Below are positions 7,131-15,003 of a DNA stretch of 37,651 nt, in pieces (within the stretch, counting starts at the first letter, position 1; each line of letters begins with the position of its first letter). The notes beneath the pieces are model-generated. The model searched no databases. It saw only the letters and a list, made by a program, of their open reading frames with translations, and had not been told where the DNA came from. The position numbers and the translations under genes were made by a program. Origin of the DNA: Acidobacteriota bacterium (GTDB lineage Bacteria > Acidobacteriota > Thermoanaerobaculia > Gp7-AA8); contig JAFAOU010000060.1 in the NCBI GenBank assembly GCA_019247495.1, forward strand, positions 1-37,651, in the 5' to 3' direction.

Positions 7131-9092
7131 ATGAACGACCACACGTTGCGGATGAGCGAAACAGAACAGCGGGTCGGCCTTCATGAGCCGGTTCGCGAAA
7201 TGCTGGAAGGACTTTCGCTCTGCAGCCCCGGGCCCGATTACTTCGCCACGCTCGTGCAGGAGCTCGCACGCACGCTCGACGCGGAGTTCGCGTTCGCCGC
7301 CGAAATCGCCGGCGAAGAGCCGCTTCGCGCGCGCAGCGTGGCGCGTTTCGTCGACAACGCGCACGTCGCGAACATCGAATACGTCCTCGAGGGCACGCCG
7401 TGCGGCGACGTCGTTCACGAACACTTCTGCTGGATTCCCACCGGCGTCGCCGCGCGCTATCCACTCGACGTCGCGCTGGCCGAACAGTCGATCGAAAGCT
7501 ACGCCGCCATCGCCTTGATCGACGCCGAGGGTGCAGCGTTCGGATGGATCAGCGTGATGAGCCGCCGTCCGATGGCCGACGCAGCCTTGGTCCGCTCCAC
7601 GCTCCTCATGGTCGCCGGCCGCACCTCAGCCGAGTTGCAGCGGCAGCAGGCCACGCGCGCGCTCGAGCGCGCGCACCAGGATCTCGCGGCCCACGCCGAA
7701 CGCGGCGAAGAACTGCAGCGCATCAACGCCGAGCTGCAGCGCGAGATCGCCGAACGTCAGCACAGCGAACGGCAGATGACCCATGACGCCATGCACGACG
7801 GCGTGACGGGCCTCCCCAACCGCATGCTTTTCTTGAACCGGCTCGACCACGCCATCGCCATGAATGCACGCGAGCACATCTACGACTTCGCCGTCCTCTT
7901 CCTCGATCTCGATCGCTTCAAGCTCGTCAACGACTCCCTCGGGCACATGGCCGGCGATGAGTTGCTGCGCGCCGCCGCCGACCGTCTGCGCGGATGCGTG
8001 CGTCCCTCCGATCTCGTGGCGCGCATCGGCGGCGACGAGTTCACCATCCTCATCGAAAACATCGCCGACGCCAGCGAGGCCACCGGCGTCGCCGAGCGCA
8101 TCACCGCCGAGCTGTCCCGCCCGTTCATCGTCTCGAACGAAGAAGTCTTCACGTCCGCCAGCATCGGCATTGCCGTCAGCGCCACTGGCTACCGTTCCGC
8201 CGACGCCGTGCTGCGCGACGCCGACACCGCCATGTACCGCGCCAAGGAGCGCGGCAAAGGGCGCTACGAGATCTTCGACCGCCGCATGCACGTGCAGGCG
8301 GTCGAACGAATGCTGATGGAGATGGACCTGCGCCGCGCCGTCGAACGCGAAGAGTTCCGCATCGTTTATCAGCCCATCGTCTCGCTCCGCTCCGGCGAGG
8401 TGGCAGGATTCGAGGCGCTGCTGCGCTGGGATCACCCGCTACGCGGCACGATCGCGCCGAACGATTTCATCTCCATCGCCGAGGAGAACGGCCTGATCGT
8501 CCCGATCGGCGTGTGGGTGCTCAAGCGCGTCTGCGCCCAGCTCCGCCGCTGGCACACCATGGCCAGCGCGCCGCTCACCGCCAGCATCAACGTCTCGCTG
8601 CGCCAGACCTTCGATCCGACATTCATCGACGAGCTGGATCGCACGCTGGCGGCCTCACATATCGACGGCGCATCGGTTCGGCTCGAGATCACCGAGAGCG
8701 CGATGGTCGAGCGTGGCGCCGCCGAATTCTTCGAGCGCGTCCAGCAGCGCGGCATCGAGTTGTGCATCGACGATTTCGGCACCGGCTACTCGTCGCTGGC
8801 CTATCTCGTCACGCTTCCGATCGACGCGCTCAAGATCGACCGTTCGTTCGTGGCCACGCTCGATTCAAGCGATGAGCACTGCGAGCTCGTCAAGACCATC
8901 ATGTCGCTCGCCCACAACCTCGGCATCGAAGTCGTGGCCGAGGGCGTGGAGACCGTCAGCCAGTTGCGGCGGCTGAGGGAGCTCGGCTGCGAATACGCCC
9001 AGGGCTACCTCTTTTCCGAGCCGCTCTGCGAGGAGGCCGCGGACCGGCTGGTCGCATGCGGCCACATGTTCAATGCTCTGCTCGACGATTGA
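7131..9092 (+). CDS. GAF-like sensor with GGDEF and EAL domains (c-di-GMP turnover)
   Basis: The protein has 653 residues. Residues about 25-170 form a GAF-like sensor, 172-215 a Glu/Gln/Arg-rich coiled coil, 220-385 a GGDEF domain and 395-650 an EAL domain. The cyclase keeps FLDLDRFK, GHMAGDELL with the canonical guanine-reading Asp276, an RPSD inhibition site (291-294) and GGDEF (300-304). The phosphodiesterase keeps EAL at 428-430, the NVS, ITES, DDFGTGYSSL, LKIDRSFV and VVAEGVET motifs, so both activities look intact. It is predicted to make or break cyclic di-GMP in response to a cytoplasmic signal. The ATG at 7131 has GAGGA at 9 nt and was preferred to a GTG-type start at 7101, which would fall within a hairpin. 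It contrasts with the Ser-type GGDEF protein 1.3 kb away. Confidence 0.92.
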   Translation: MNDHTLRMSETEQRVGLHEPVREMLEGLSLCSPGPDYFATLVQELARTLDAEFAFAAEIAGEEPLRARSVARFVDNAHVANIEYVLEGTPCGDVVHEHFCWIPTGVAARYPLDVALAEQSIESYAAIALIDAEGAAFGWISVMSRRPMADAALVRSTLLMVAGRTSAELQRQQATRALERAHQDLAAHAERGEELQRINAELQREIAERQHSERQMTHDAMHDGVTGLPNRMLFLNRLDHAIAMNAREHIYDFAVLFLDLDRFKLVNDSLGHMAGDELLRAAADRLRGCVRPSDLVARIGGDEFTILIENIADASEATGVAERITAELSRPFIVSNEEVFTSASIGIAVSATGYRSADAVLRDADTAMYRAKERGKGRYEIFDRRMHVQAVERMLMEMDLRRAVEREEFRIVYQPIVSLRSGEVAGFEALLRWDHPLRGTIAPNDFISIAEENGLIVPIGVWVLKRVCAQLRRWHTMASAPLTASINVSLRQTFDPTFIDELDRTLAASHIDGASVRLEITESAMVERGAAEFFERVQQRGIELCIDDFGTGYSSLAYLVTLPIDALKIDRSFVATLDSSDEHCELVKTIMSLAHNLGIEVVAEGVETVSQLRRLRELGCEYAQGYLFSEPLCEEAADRLVACGHMFNALLDD

Positions 9093-9098
9093 ACACGC

Positions 9099-9104
9099 TA
9101 CGCT
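9099..9104 (+). promoter_or_regulatory. -10 box (TACGCT) for the ECF sigma gene, probably leaderless
   Basis: TACGCT ends 7 nt before the ATG at 9112, just after the stop of the GGDEF-EAL gene. No Shine-Dalgarno sequence is present, and the spacing matches other leaderless-type starts in the window. Confidence 0.4.
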
Positions 9105-9111
9105 GTCGCCG

Positions 9112-9699
9112 ATGCTGGCCGATGACGGATACCTCGTCGAGCGCCTCCGCACCGGTGACGACACCGCGTTCGAAGAACTTGTCAATCATCATGCCGGGCC
9201 GCTGCTCGCCGTGACGCGCCGCATCCTGCGCAACGAAGAGGAAGCGCGCGACGCCGTGCAGGAAACCTTCGTGGCCGCCTTCCGAGGCATCAGCGCCTTC
9301 CAATCGGAGAGCCGCGTATCAACCTGGCTGCATCGCATCGCCGTCAATTGCGCGCTGATGAAACTGCGCATCCGCGTGCGCCGGGAGGCGGACGTCGACG
9401 CGCTCCTCCCGCATTTCCGGCCCGACGGTCATCAGGATCATTCGTCCGTGAGCTGGAGCGAGAGCGCCGAGGAGATCCTGCAGCGCGAGCAATCGTGCGC
9501 GCTGGTGCGGCAGTGCATCGATCAACTCCCCGAGCCGTACCGCGTCGTGCTCGTCCTTCGCGACATCGAGCAACTGCCAGCCGACGTCGTCGCCGAAAAG
9601 CTGCAGATCACCCGCGACAACCTGAAAGTGAAACTGCACCGCGCCCGCCAGGCGCTGCGCACGCTGCTCGATCCGCACATGCGAGGTGCGGCGTTATGA
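9112..9699 (+). CDS. ECF-type RNA polymerase sigma factor
   Basis: This 195-residue sigma-70 family protein has region 2 at about 20-85 (AFEELVNHHAGPLL, then EEARDAVQETFVAAF) and region 4 at about 130-190 (LPEPYRVVLVLRDIE, then ITRDNLKVKLHRARQAL), with no region 3, as in extracytoplasmic-function sigmas. It directs RNA polymerase to a small regulon. An in-frame ATG at 9073 lies inside the upstream gene; the ATG at 9112 begins the conserved fold. Its stop overlaps the anti-sigma start as ATGA, the usual coupled sigma/anti-sigma layout. The target promoters and signal are unknown. Confidence 0.93.
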   Translation: MLADDGYLVERLRTGDDTAFEELVNHHAGPLLAVTRRILRNEEEARDAVQETFVAAFRGISAFQSESRVSTWLHRIAVNCALMKLRIRVRREADVDALLPHFRPDGHQDHSSVSWSESAEEILQREQSCALVRQCIDQLPEPYRVVLVLRDIEQLPADVVAEKLQITRDNLKVKLHRARQALRTLLDPHMRGAAL

Positions 9700-9953
9700 G
9701 CAGTGTCAGCTGCATCGAACTGATCGCCTTTCTCGACGCCTACGTCGACGACGAGCTCGACTCCGAGACGCGCGGCGATTTCGATCGCCATCTCCTGGTC
9801 TGCCCCTCCTGCCGCGCGTATCTGGCCACGTACAAAGAGACCATCGACCTCGCCCGCGGCGCCGCCGAACGCGAAGAAGATCTCGCCCACGACGCGCCGC
9901 CGGAGCTGATCGAGGCCGTGCTCACCTCGAAATCACGGCGTCCGAAATCATGA
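9696..9953 (+). CDS. Zinc-finger (zf-HC2) anti-sigma factor
   Basis: The 85-residue protein has the ZAS signature H-x3-C-x2-C as HLLVCPSC, preceded by an acidic helix (LDAYVDDELDSETRG), and lacks a transmembrane segment. Such proteins bind and hold the cognate ECF sigma factor, often releasing it when zinc or thiols are disturbed. The start overlaps the sigma stop by 4 nt. The last 32 nt overlap the 3' end of the convergent channel gene. Its soluble form suggests a cytoplasmic rather than an envelope signal. Confidence 0.88.
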   Translation: MSSVSCIELIAFLDAYVDDELDSETRGDFDRHLLVCPSCRAYLATYKETIDLARGAAEREEDLAHDAPPELIEAVLTSKSRRPKS

Positions 9954-10914
9954 GCACGTTGATGACAAGGAAGAGCGCCGCAGTCACCAGCAGAGAATAC
10001 TTGTCGATGGTGCGCGAAAGCGCGGCGCGGTCCTGCTCGCAGAGGTGACGCGAGATCAGCGCCGAGATCGCCGCGACGAGGATGTAGATCGAGATGCTGA
10101 TGTGGATCTTGTCGACCAGCGTGAAGTCGTCCGTTCGGCCGAGCACCGCTTCCGTCGAGCGCAAATTCACCACCGTCGCGAACAGCGAACCGACCAGCAA
10201 GCCGATGCGGGCGGAAAAAAGCGTCGGCTGATCGGTCTTGATCCGATACGACAGCAGCGCCAGCAGCAACGCGACATACGCACCGATCAGCAGCTTCACG
10301 AAGATGATCGTCTGCCGCCGCTCCGCGTACACCGTCACCACGCCCTGCGCCGAGACGCTCTGCGGTTTGGTCAGCGTCGGATCGCCGTACGTCGTCGGCG
10401 ACTTGCGAAGTTCCGCATCGAAACGGAAGGAGCCGATGTTCCATCGCGATCCCATTGCCGCCGGATCGATCCCCGACTGCGCGCGGTCCGGGATGTAGAT
10501 GAGCGTCTCGCTGTCGTACAGCCCATCCTCGAAGCGGATCACCAGGTTGTGCTCATCGAACGGATACTCGCGCAACTCCCACGCGTAGCGCATCGTGGCC
10601 CGAAAGAACTTCTCGTCCCACACCTGCCCCGCCTTCACGATCGTCAGCGTCGGTTCGCTCTCCACCTTTTTCGCGCCGACGATATGGATCGTATCGAGCG
10701 GCCGGATGTTTCCGCCGCGATGCCGCGCCCAAAGCCAGAAGGATGCGGTGAAGGAGGCGCCCGTCGGATCGAGGTCATAGATCTGCGTGACGTAAACGCC
10801 GATGACGACGCGCTCCGGCCCCGGTGCGGCAGAAGGCGTGGGAGTCTGCGCGCGCGCCGGCAAAACGGCGGTAAACGCGAGGAGGAGAGCGGCGAGGCGC
10901 GGCATCGTCATCAT
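9922..10914 (-). CDS. Prokaryotic pentameric ligand-gated ion channel (GLIC/ELIC-type) homologue
   Basis: The 330-residue protein has a signal peptide (cut near PARAQ), a beta-rich extracellular domain of about 190 residues and four transmembrane helices. The motif LREYPFDEHNLVIRFED matches the conserved L-x-x-(F/Y)PFD-x-x-x-L-x-I segment of Cys-loop receptor relatives, and the disulfide loop itself is absent, as in other bacterial members. The helices are near KLLIGAYVALLLALL, SARIGLLVGSLFATVV, HISISIYILVAAIS and SLLVTAALFLVINVL. It should form a pentamer in the inner membrane that gates ion flow on ligand or pH. The ATG at 10914 overlaps the stop of the upstream DUF4239 gene (ATGA), so the two are coupled. 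Homology is by motif and topology only. Confidence 0.72.
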   Translation of the reverse strand: MMTMPRLAALLLAFTAVLPARAQTPTPSAAPGPERVVIGVYVTQIYDLDPTGASFTASFWLWARHRGGNIRPLDTIHIVGAKKVESEPTLTIVKAGQVWDEKFFRATMRYAWELREYPFDEHNLVIRFEDGLYDSETLIYIPDRAQSGIDPAAMGSRWNIGSFRFDAELRKSPTTYGDPTLTKPQSVSAQGVVTVYAERRQTIIFVKLLIGAYVALLLALLSYRIKTDQPTLFSARIGLLVGSLFATVVNLRSTEAVLGRTDDFTLVDKIHISISIYILVAAISALISRHLCEQDRAALSRTIDKYSLLVTAALFLVINVLMISDAVISR

Positions 10915-11693
10915 CGCAATCGCGGAGCGGCGGCGCGTGCCTCGAATGACTGCAACACGCTCTGGAACGCTTCCGGCCGGACGGACACATCGCCCGAGTA
11001 GGGATCGGCGAGGGCGAAAACGATCAACACCGCCCAGGTCAGCGTACCGGCCACAAACGCGGTGACTGTCGTCTGTAACCACGCGTGCTCTGTGCCGATC
11101 AGGTACGTGAAACCGATCATTCCAATCCCGCCCAGCACAAGCAGCCCCCACATCATCGGGGGGATGTCTGCGGCCCCCGAATGCACGCGCATCCGCCGCT
11201 CGCGTCCGAGCTCGTTGAGCTGCACGAGCGACTCGCGGAAAAAGGCCGCCTGCGCGGCATCGGACGGCGCCAGGCGCACTCCGTAGTAGGTGCGCCAGAG
11301 GCTTTCGTACTCGCGCGAGGTGACCTCACTCCCCGCATTCTGCGCGGCCATGGCCGGCCAATCATCGTGGATGACGGAACGCGTGTACGCCAGGAGCTGG
11401 CGCTGGATTGCGTCACCTCCGGGCAGCGTGTCTGCGTCGCGCCACAGTTCCGAAAGTCTGGTGGCCTCGCTCGTGGCGGTGTTCTCCGCGTCCTGGAAAT
11501 GTCCCCACACGATCACCACGGTGAAGGCGAGATACACGCCGTATACAAGGCCGGCAAAGCTGTAGGTAAAGCCGGTGAACTCGTTGTTTTCCCGAAGCGT
11601 CCGCGGCATCCAGCGCCGCACGACCGCCACACCCAGCGCCGCGACAACGGCAACGATGAGCACAGTCAGATCACGCCAAACCGGTGAGTCCAC
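10911..11693 (-). CDS. DUF4239 (bestrophin-like) membrane protein
   Basis: The 260-residue protein has two N-terminal membrane helices (LTVLIVAVVAALGVAVV and a second in GLVYGVYLAFTVVIVW), a soluble helical middle and two more helices near the C-end (MWGLLVLGGIGMIGFTYL and TTVTAFVAGTLTWAVLIVF) closing with the DPYSG signature that ends the DUF4239 core. DUF4239 is listed as bestrophin-like, the bestrophins being anion channels; function has not been shown for this family as far as I know. The GTG start at 11693 has AAGGA at 5 nt. It leads a two-gene unit with the pentameric channel homologue. Confidence 0.8.
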   Translation of the reverse strand: MDSPVWRDLTVLIVAVVAALGVAVVRRWMPRTLRENNEFTGFTYSFAGLVYGVYLAFTVVIVWGHFQDAENTATSEATRLSELWRDADTLPGGDAIQRQLLAYTRSVIHDDWPAMAAQNAGSEVTSREYESLWRTYYGVRLAPSDAAQAAFFRESLVQLNELGRERRMRVHSGAADIPPMMWGLLVLGGIGMIGFTYLIGTEHAWLQTTVTAFVAGTLTWAVLIVFALADPYSGDVSVRPEAFQSVLQSFEARAAAPRLR

Positions 11694-11783
11694 CCGATTC
11701 CTTCTTTCTGTAAGGGAGAGATTCGAATGTACCAGAAGGAAGGCCGGGTCGCTACGGGAAACGAAACCCCTCGGCGCGGCGGC

Positions 11784-12275
11784 TCAACGTCCGCGCGCGC
11801 ATAACGGAACCAGAGGATCCGGCTTCGGGCCCGGCTTGCACTTCTCACGTTCCCAGGTCGTGTAGACCGGGCCGATGCCGCTGTCCTGCAACTCGGTCTT
11901 TTCAACGACGTAGGCAGTGTGTACGGCGTATGCCGGGATCTTGAAGAAGTCTCCCCCCTTCATCGTCACCGTCCGCTTCTTCTCCCCCTCGGAGAACGTG
12001 ACCTCGAGGACTCCGTCGATGACCGTGACACCGATATCGATCGGATATGAGTGCGCCGGCAGCCGCAGACCTTTCTCCAGCCGCACGCGCATCACGAATG
12101 GAGAGTCCTGATCGAACGGACACCCCATGAGCACCGACAACTCCTCCCCTTTGCACCCGGTTCCCTGCCACGTAAGAACCGGCAACTTGATCGGCTCGCC
12201 TGACGACGCCGCAGGCTCCTGCGCCATGCCGTGAAGCGAGACACCGACGAGGAGAACGAACACAAACCGTCTCAT
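11784..12275 (-). CDS. Secreted cupin-domain protein
   Basis: The 163-residue protein starts at an ATG with AAGGAGT 5 nt upstream, has a signal peptide (to about GMAQ) and one cupin barrel: LPAHSYPIDIGVTVIDG is motif 1 and GGDFFKIPAYAVHTAYV is motif 2, with His candidates for a metal site. The C-tail is Pro/Lys-rich with two Cys. It is probably periplasmic. Substrate and activity are unknown. A TACTAT box at 12308-12313 may be its promoter. It follows the MFS gene in the same direction, 59 nt downstream. Confidence 0.75.
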   Translation of the reverse strand: MRRFVFVLLVGVSLHGMAQEPAASSGEPIKLPVLTWQGTGCKGEELSVLMGCPFDQDSPFVMRVRLEKGLRLPAHSYPIDIGVTVIDGVLEVTFSEGEKKRTVTMKGGDFFKIPAYAVHTAYVVEKTELQDSGIGPVYTTWEREKCKPGPKPDPLVPLCARGR

Positions 12276-12334
12276 ATGCAACTCCTTCCGTGGGGACCGT
12301 GGATCACATAGTACGCGCTCCGCAATACGCGCCC

Positions 12335-13540
12335 TCACTCCTTCTCGATCAACAGATCGCCGCTATGGAAGGCCCGCCCGTGGTCCTCGCGGCCGAGTAA
12401 GAGGATGACCGTCAGGCTGATCATCACGAACAGCTCGAAGCCGGCCAGCGCCCACGAATAGCCGAAGCGGTCGCGTAATGCGTCTTCGATCGAGTTCGTC
12501 GGTGACGCGACAAGAATTCCGAACTGGTAGGCCAGGCCCGGCATCAGTCCGCGCACCGCGTCGGGGGCCAGCTCGTTGAGATGGATGGGGATGATGCCCC
12601 AGGCGCCTTGCACGCCGACCTGCATGAGGAACGCGCCGGCCGCCAGGATCACCAGCGAGCCGCCGAAGGCCCACATCGGAATCACCAGCAGCGACACCAC
12701 CAGCGCCGCGATCATGCTGTAGCGCCGGCCGATCTTCTGCGAGAGCTGGCCGAAGATGATCGCCCCGATCACTGCACCGACGTTGTAGAGCATGGCCACG
12801 TACGGCACCGTCGTGGCCGGAATGCCGTGCGCGTGCTTGAGGAAATCGGGATAGAGATCCTGCGTCCCGTGCGAGAGAAACATCATGAACGTCATCAACA
12901 GCACGAGGTAGAGAAAGCCGCGGGTCTGGCCGCGCACGGCGCGCAGCATCTCGCCGAAGCTGGCCACGCGATGCTCCTGCCACGCCGCCGACTCCGGCAC
13001 TTTCGTCCGGATGTAGAGCGCCAGCAGCGCCGGCAGTGCGCCGAGCCAGAACATCCAGCGCCAACTGTGACCGGGCAGCAGCGCGCGCGACGCCACCGCC
13101 GCAAGCAGGTAGCCGATCGAGTAGCCGCTCTGCAGGATGCCGGAGAGGACGCCGCGCCATTTCCGCGGCGCGTTCTCCAGCGCCAGCGACGCGCCGACGC
13201 CCCACTCCCCTCCCATCCCGATCCCGAACAGCGCCCGCAGGATCAGGAACTGGGTAAACGTCGTCGAGAAGCCGGAGAGCAGTTCGATCAGCGAGAAGTA
13301 GATGACGTTCGCCATCAGCGGGATGCGGCGGCCGTAGCGGTCGGCCAGCATCCCGAAGAGGATCGCGCCCACCGGCCGCAGCGCCAGCGTGGCCGTGAGC
13401 GTGATGATGATCTTCGACTTCGGAACGCCGAATTGCGCGGCCAGCGTGTCGAGCAGAAAGACGACCACGAAAAAATCGAACGCGTCGAGCGTCCATCCCA
13501 GAAAGCCGGCGGCGACGGCGTGGCGCGAGTTCGATTGCAT
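12335..13540 (-). CDS. MFS transporter, SHS (lactate/carboxylate symporter)-like
   Basis: The 401-residue protein has about 12 hydrophobic segments. The N-terminal GFLGWTLDAFDFFVVVFLLD resembles the opening of proton:monocarboxylate (lactate) symporters, and the loop 2-3 MFS motif is present as GMLADRYGRRIPLM. It probably imports a small organic acid with protons across the inner membrane; the substrate is inference. The ATG at 13540 was chosen because upstream in-frame codons cover the divergent gene. A TACAAT box lies 10 nt before this start. Confidence 0.82.
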   Translation of the reverse strand: MQSNSRHAVAAGFLGWTLDAFDFFVVVFLLDTLAAQFGVPKSKIIITLTATLALRPVGAILFGMLADRYGRRIPLMANVIYFSLIELLSGFSTTFTQFLILRALFGIGMGGEWGVGASLALENAPRKWRGVLSGILQSGYSIGYLLAAVASRALLPGHSWRWMFWLGALPALLALYIRTKVPESAAWQEHRVASFGEMLRAVRGQTRGFLYLVLLMTFMMFLSHGTQDLYPDFLKHAHGIPATTVPYVAMLYNVGAVIGAIIFGQLSQKIGRRYSMIAALVVSLLVIPMWAFGGSLVILAAGAFLMQVGVQGAWGIIPIHLNELAPDAVRGLMPGLAYQFGILVASPTNSIEDALRDRFGYSWALAGFELFVMISLTVILLLGREDHGRAFHSGDLLIEKE

Positions 13541-13550
13541 GCGGCGCGCG

Positions 13551-13576
13551 ATTGTAGCGGAGGCGCGCGCTACAAT
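13551..13576. promoter_or_regulatory. Back-to-back divergent promoters with identical TACAAT boxes
   Basis: The 46-nt gap between divergent starts holds ATTGTA at 13551-13556 (TACAAT on the minus strand) and TACAAT at 13571-13576, each exactly 10 nt from its ATG. Any -35 element of one promoter would overlap the -10 of the other, so the two are likely mutually constrained. Confidence 0.6.
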
Positions 13577-13586
13577 CGGCGCACTC

Positions 13587-14813
13587 ATGACCGAGCCGTC
13601 CTTACGCGGCAGCCTTGCGTCCTTTCGTCTGCCGGACGTCCTGACCTTCGTCTCCTCGGCGAAAAAAAGCGGCACGCTCACGCTGACGAGCGGCTCGAGC
13701 GAGGCCATCGTCTACTTCGATGAGGGCGCGGTGATCTTCGCCGGTTCGAATCAGGAAACGCTCCGGCTCAGCGCCGTCCTGCTGCGCAGGAAACACATCT
13801 CCACCGAGCAGCGCGACGCCATCGATGCCCTGATGAAAGCGGAGGGCGGGCGGTTCGGGCAACTGGCCGTGCAGCAGGGATTGCTCACCGACGAACAGCT
13901 CCGCAACTTTCTCAAAGTGCAGGTCTCCGAGATCATCTACGACTGCTTCGTCTGGCCCGGCGGCGACTTCGCCTTCCTCGACGGCGCTACCGTTCCGCCG
14001 TACGCGGTGACGATCGCGGTCGATCTCGCCAACCTGATCATGGAAGGAGCGCGGCGCATCGCCGAGTGGGAAGAGTGCGAGCGCCTGCTTCCCGACGCGG
14101 GCGTGGTTTTCCGCGTCGTCTCGAATCCGGACGCCGAGAAGATCACGCTCACGCTCGATGAGTGGCGGATCCTTTTCCTCATCAACGGCAGGCGCTCGCT
14201 CGGAGATCTGGTCGACGACGCGAATGACGCGCCGCTCAACGTCTATCGCGTCGTCTACGGTCTCCTCGGCAACAAGCTGATCGAAGCGGTGAGTCGGAAA
14301 ACGCTGCCCGACGACACCAACACCGCCCGCCGTCCGATCGCAGACGACAAGGGGCCGGTCCTCGACGACACCATGCGCCAGAAGCCGGCCACGTTCAGCG
14401 CCGACTCCACGATCCGCGAAGTGAGCGACGACACCAACCTGCTCGTCTCCGTCGAAGCCAACCTCTCGTACAAAGATGTGGTCAAGCCGACCATCGCCCA
14501 GCTCACAATTACCAACGGCGACGAGATGGGACTCATGTTTCCGCTCACCGAGGCTGAGTATCTGATCGGAAGGCAGCGCGACAATCAGATCGCGCTGGCG
14601 GACCTCGGTGTTTCCGGCCATCACGTGCGCATCTATCGTGGTCCTGAGGGATATGCGATCGAGGATCTGAAGAGCAGGAATGGGACGTGGCTCAACGGCG
14701 CACGCACCTTTCACACGCTGCTGAAGGCCGGCGACATGATCCGCCTCGGCGCCACCGAGCTGCGCTACGAAATCCTCTACGACGGCGCGCAATCGGCTGC
14801 CACGCCCGCGTAG
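13587..14813 (+). CDS. DUF4388 (PatA N-terminal-like) plus FHA domain protein
   Basis: The 408-residue protein starts with a DUF4388 domain (residues about 5-160: LRGSLASFRLPDVLTFVSSAKKSG, then GTLTLTSG), continues through a helical middle (residues 170-240) and ends with a forkhead-associated domain at about 320-400. FHA landmarks are YLIGRQRDNQIAL, VSGHHVRIY and LKSRNGTWLNG, so phosphothreonine binding looks intact. DUF4388 occurs in regulatory proteins of gliding and social bacteria. It is probably a cytoplasmic adaptor in a Ser/Thr-kinase pathway; no kinase is in the window. The next gene is a KaiC-like fusion on the same strand, 190 nt away, with a palindrome between. Confidence 0.85.
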   Translation: MTEPSLRGSLASFRLPDVLTFVSSAKKSGTLTLTSGSSEAIVYFDEGAVIFAGSNQETLRLSAVLLRRKHISTEQRDAIDALMKAEGGRFGQLAVQQGLLTDEQLRNFLKVQVSEIIYDCFVWPGGDFAFLDGATVPPYAVTIAVDLANLIMEGARRIAEWEECERLLPDAGVVFRVVSNPDAEKITLTLDEWRILFLINGRRSLGDLVDDANDAPLNVYRVVYGLLGNKLIEAVSRKTLPDDTNTARRPIADDKGPVLDDTMRQKPATFSADSTIREVSDDTNLLVSVEANLSYKDVVKPTIAQLTITNGDEMGLMFPLTEAEYLIGRQRDNQIALADLGVSGHHVRIYRGPEGYAIEDLKSRNGTWLNGARTFHTLLKAGDMIRLGATELRYEILYDGAQSAATPA

Positions 14814-14821
14814 ACGGAAAC

Positions 14822-14897
14822 CCGGCTTCACCACAGAGACACAAAAGACACAAAGAATCCCTCTCTGTGTCCTTTGTGTCTCTGTGGTTGAAAGCCG
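14822..14897. repeat. 'CACAGAG' palindrome, copy 1
   Basis: Imperfect inverted repeat with arms around CACCACAGAGACACAAAAG and its reverse complement CTTTGTGTCTCTGTGG. Flanking GGCTT/AAGCC bases extend the stem. Confidence 0.85.
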
Positions 14898-15003
14898 GCT
14901 CTTCGCTGTGGAACGGAGGTTGCTATCCCTCCCGTTCGGCTGCCCTGAGCACCCGGGCGCCGCTGCCGTTGGCGCTTCACCCTCATTGAGAGAAGAGGAC
15001 CCC

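Noticed and set aside
13740..13756. GGTTCGAATC, a tRNA T-loop-like word
   Set aside because: It lies inside the DUF4388-FHA coding region, with no acceptor stem, anticodon arm or CCA context around it.
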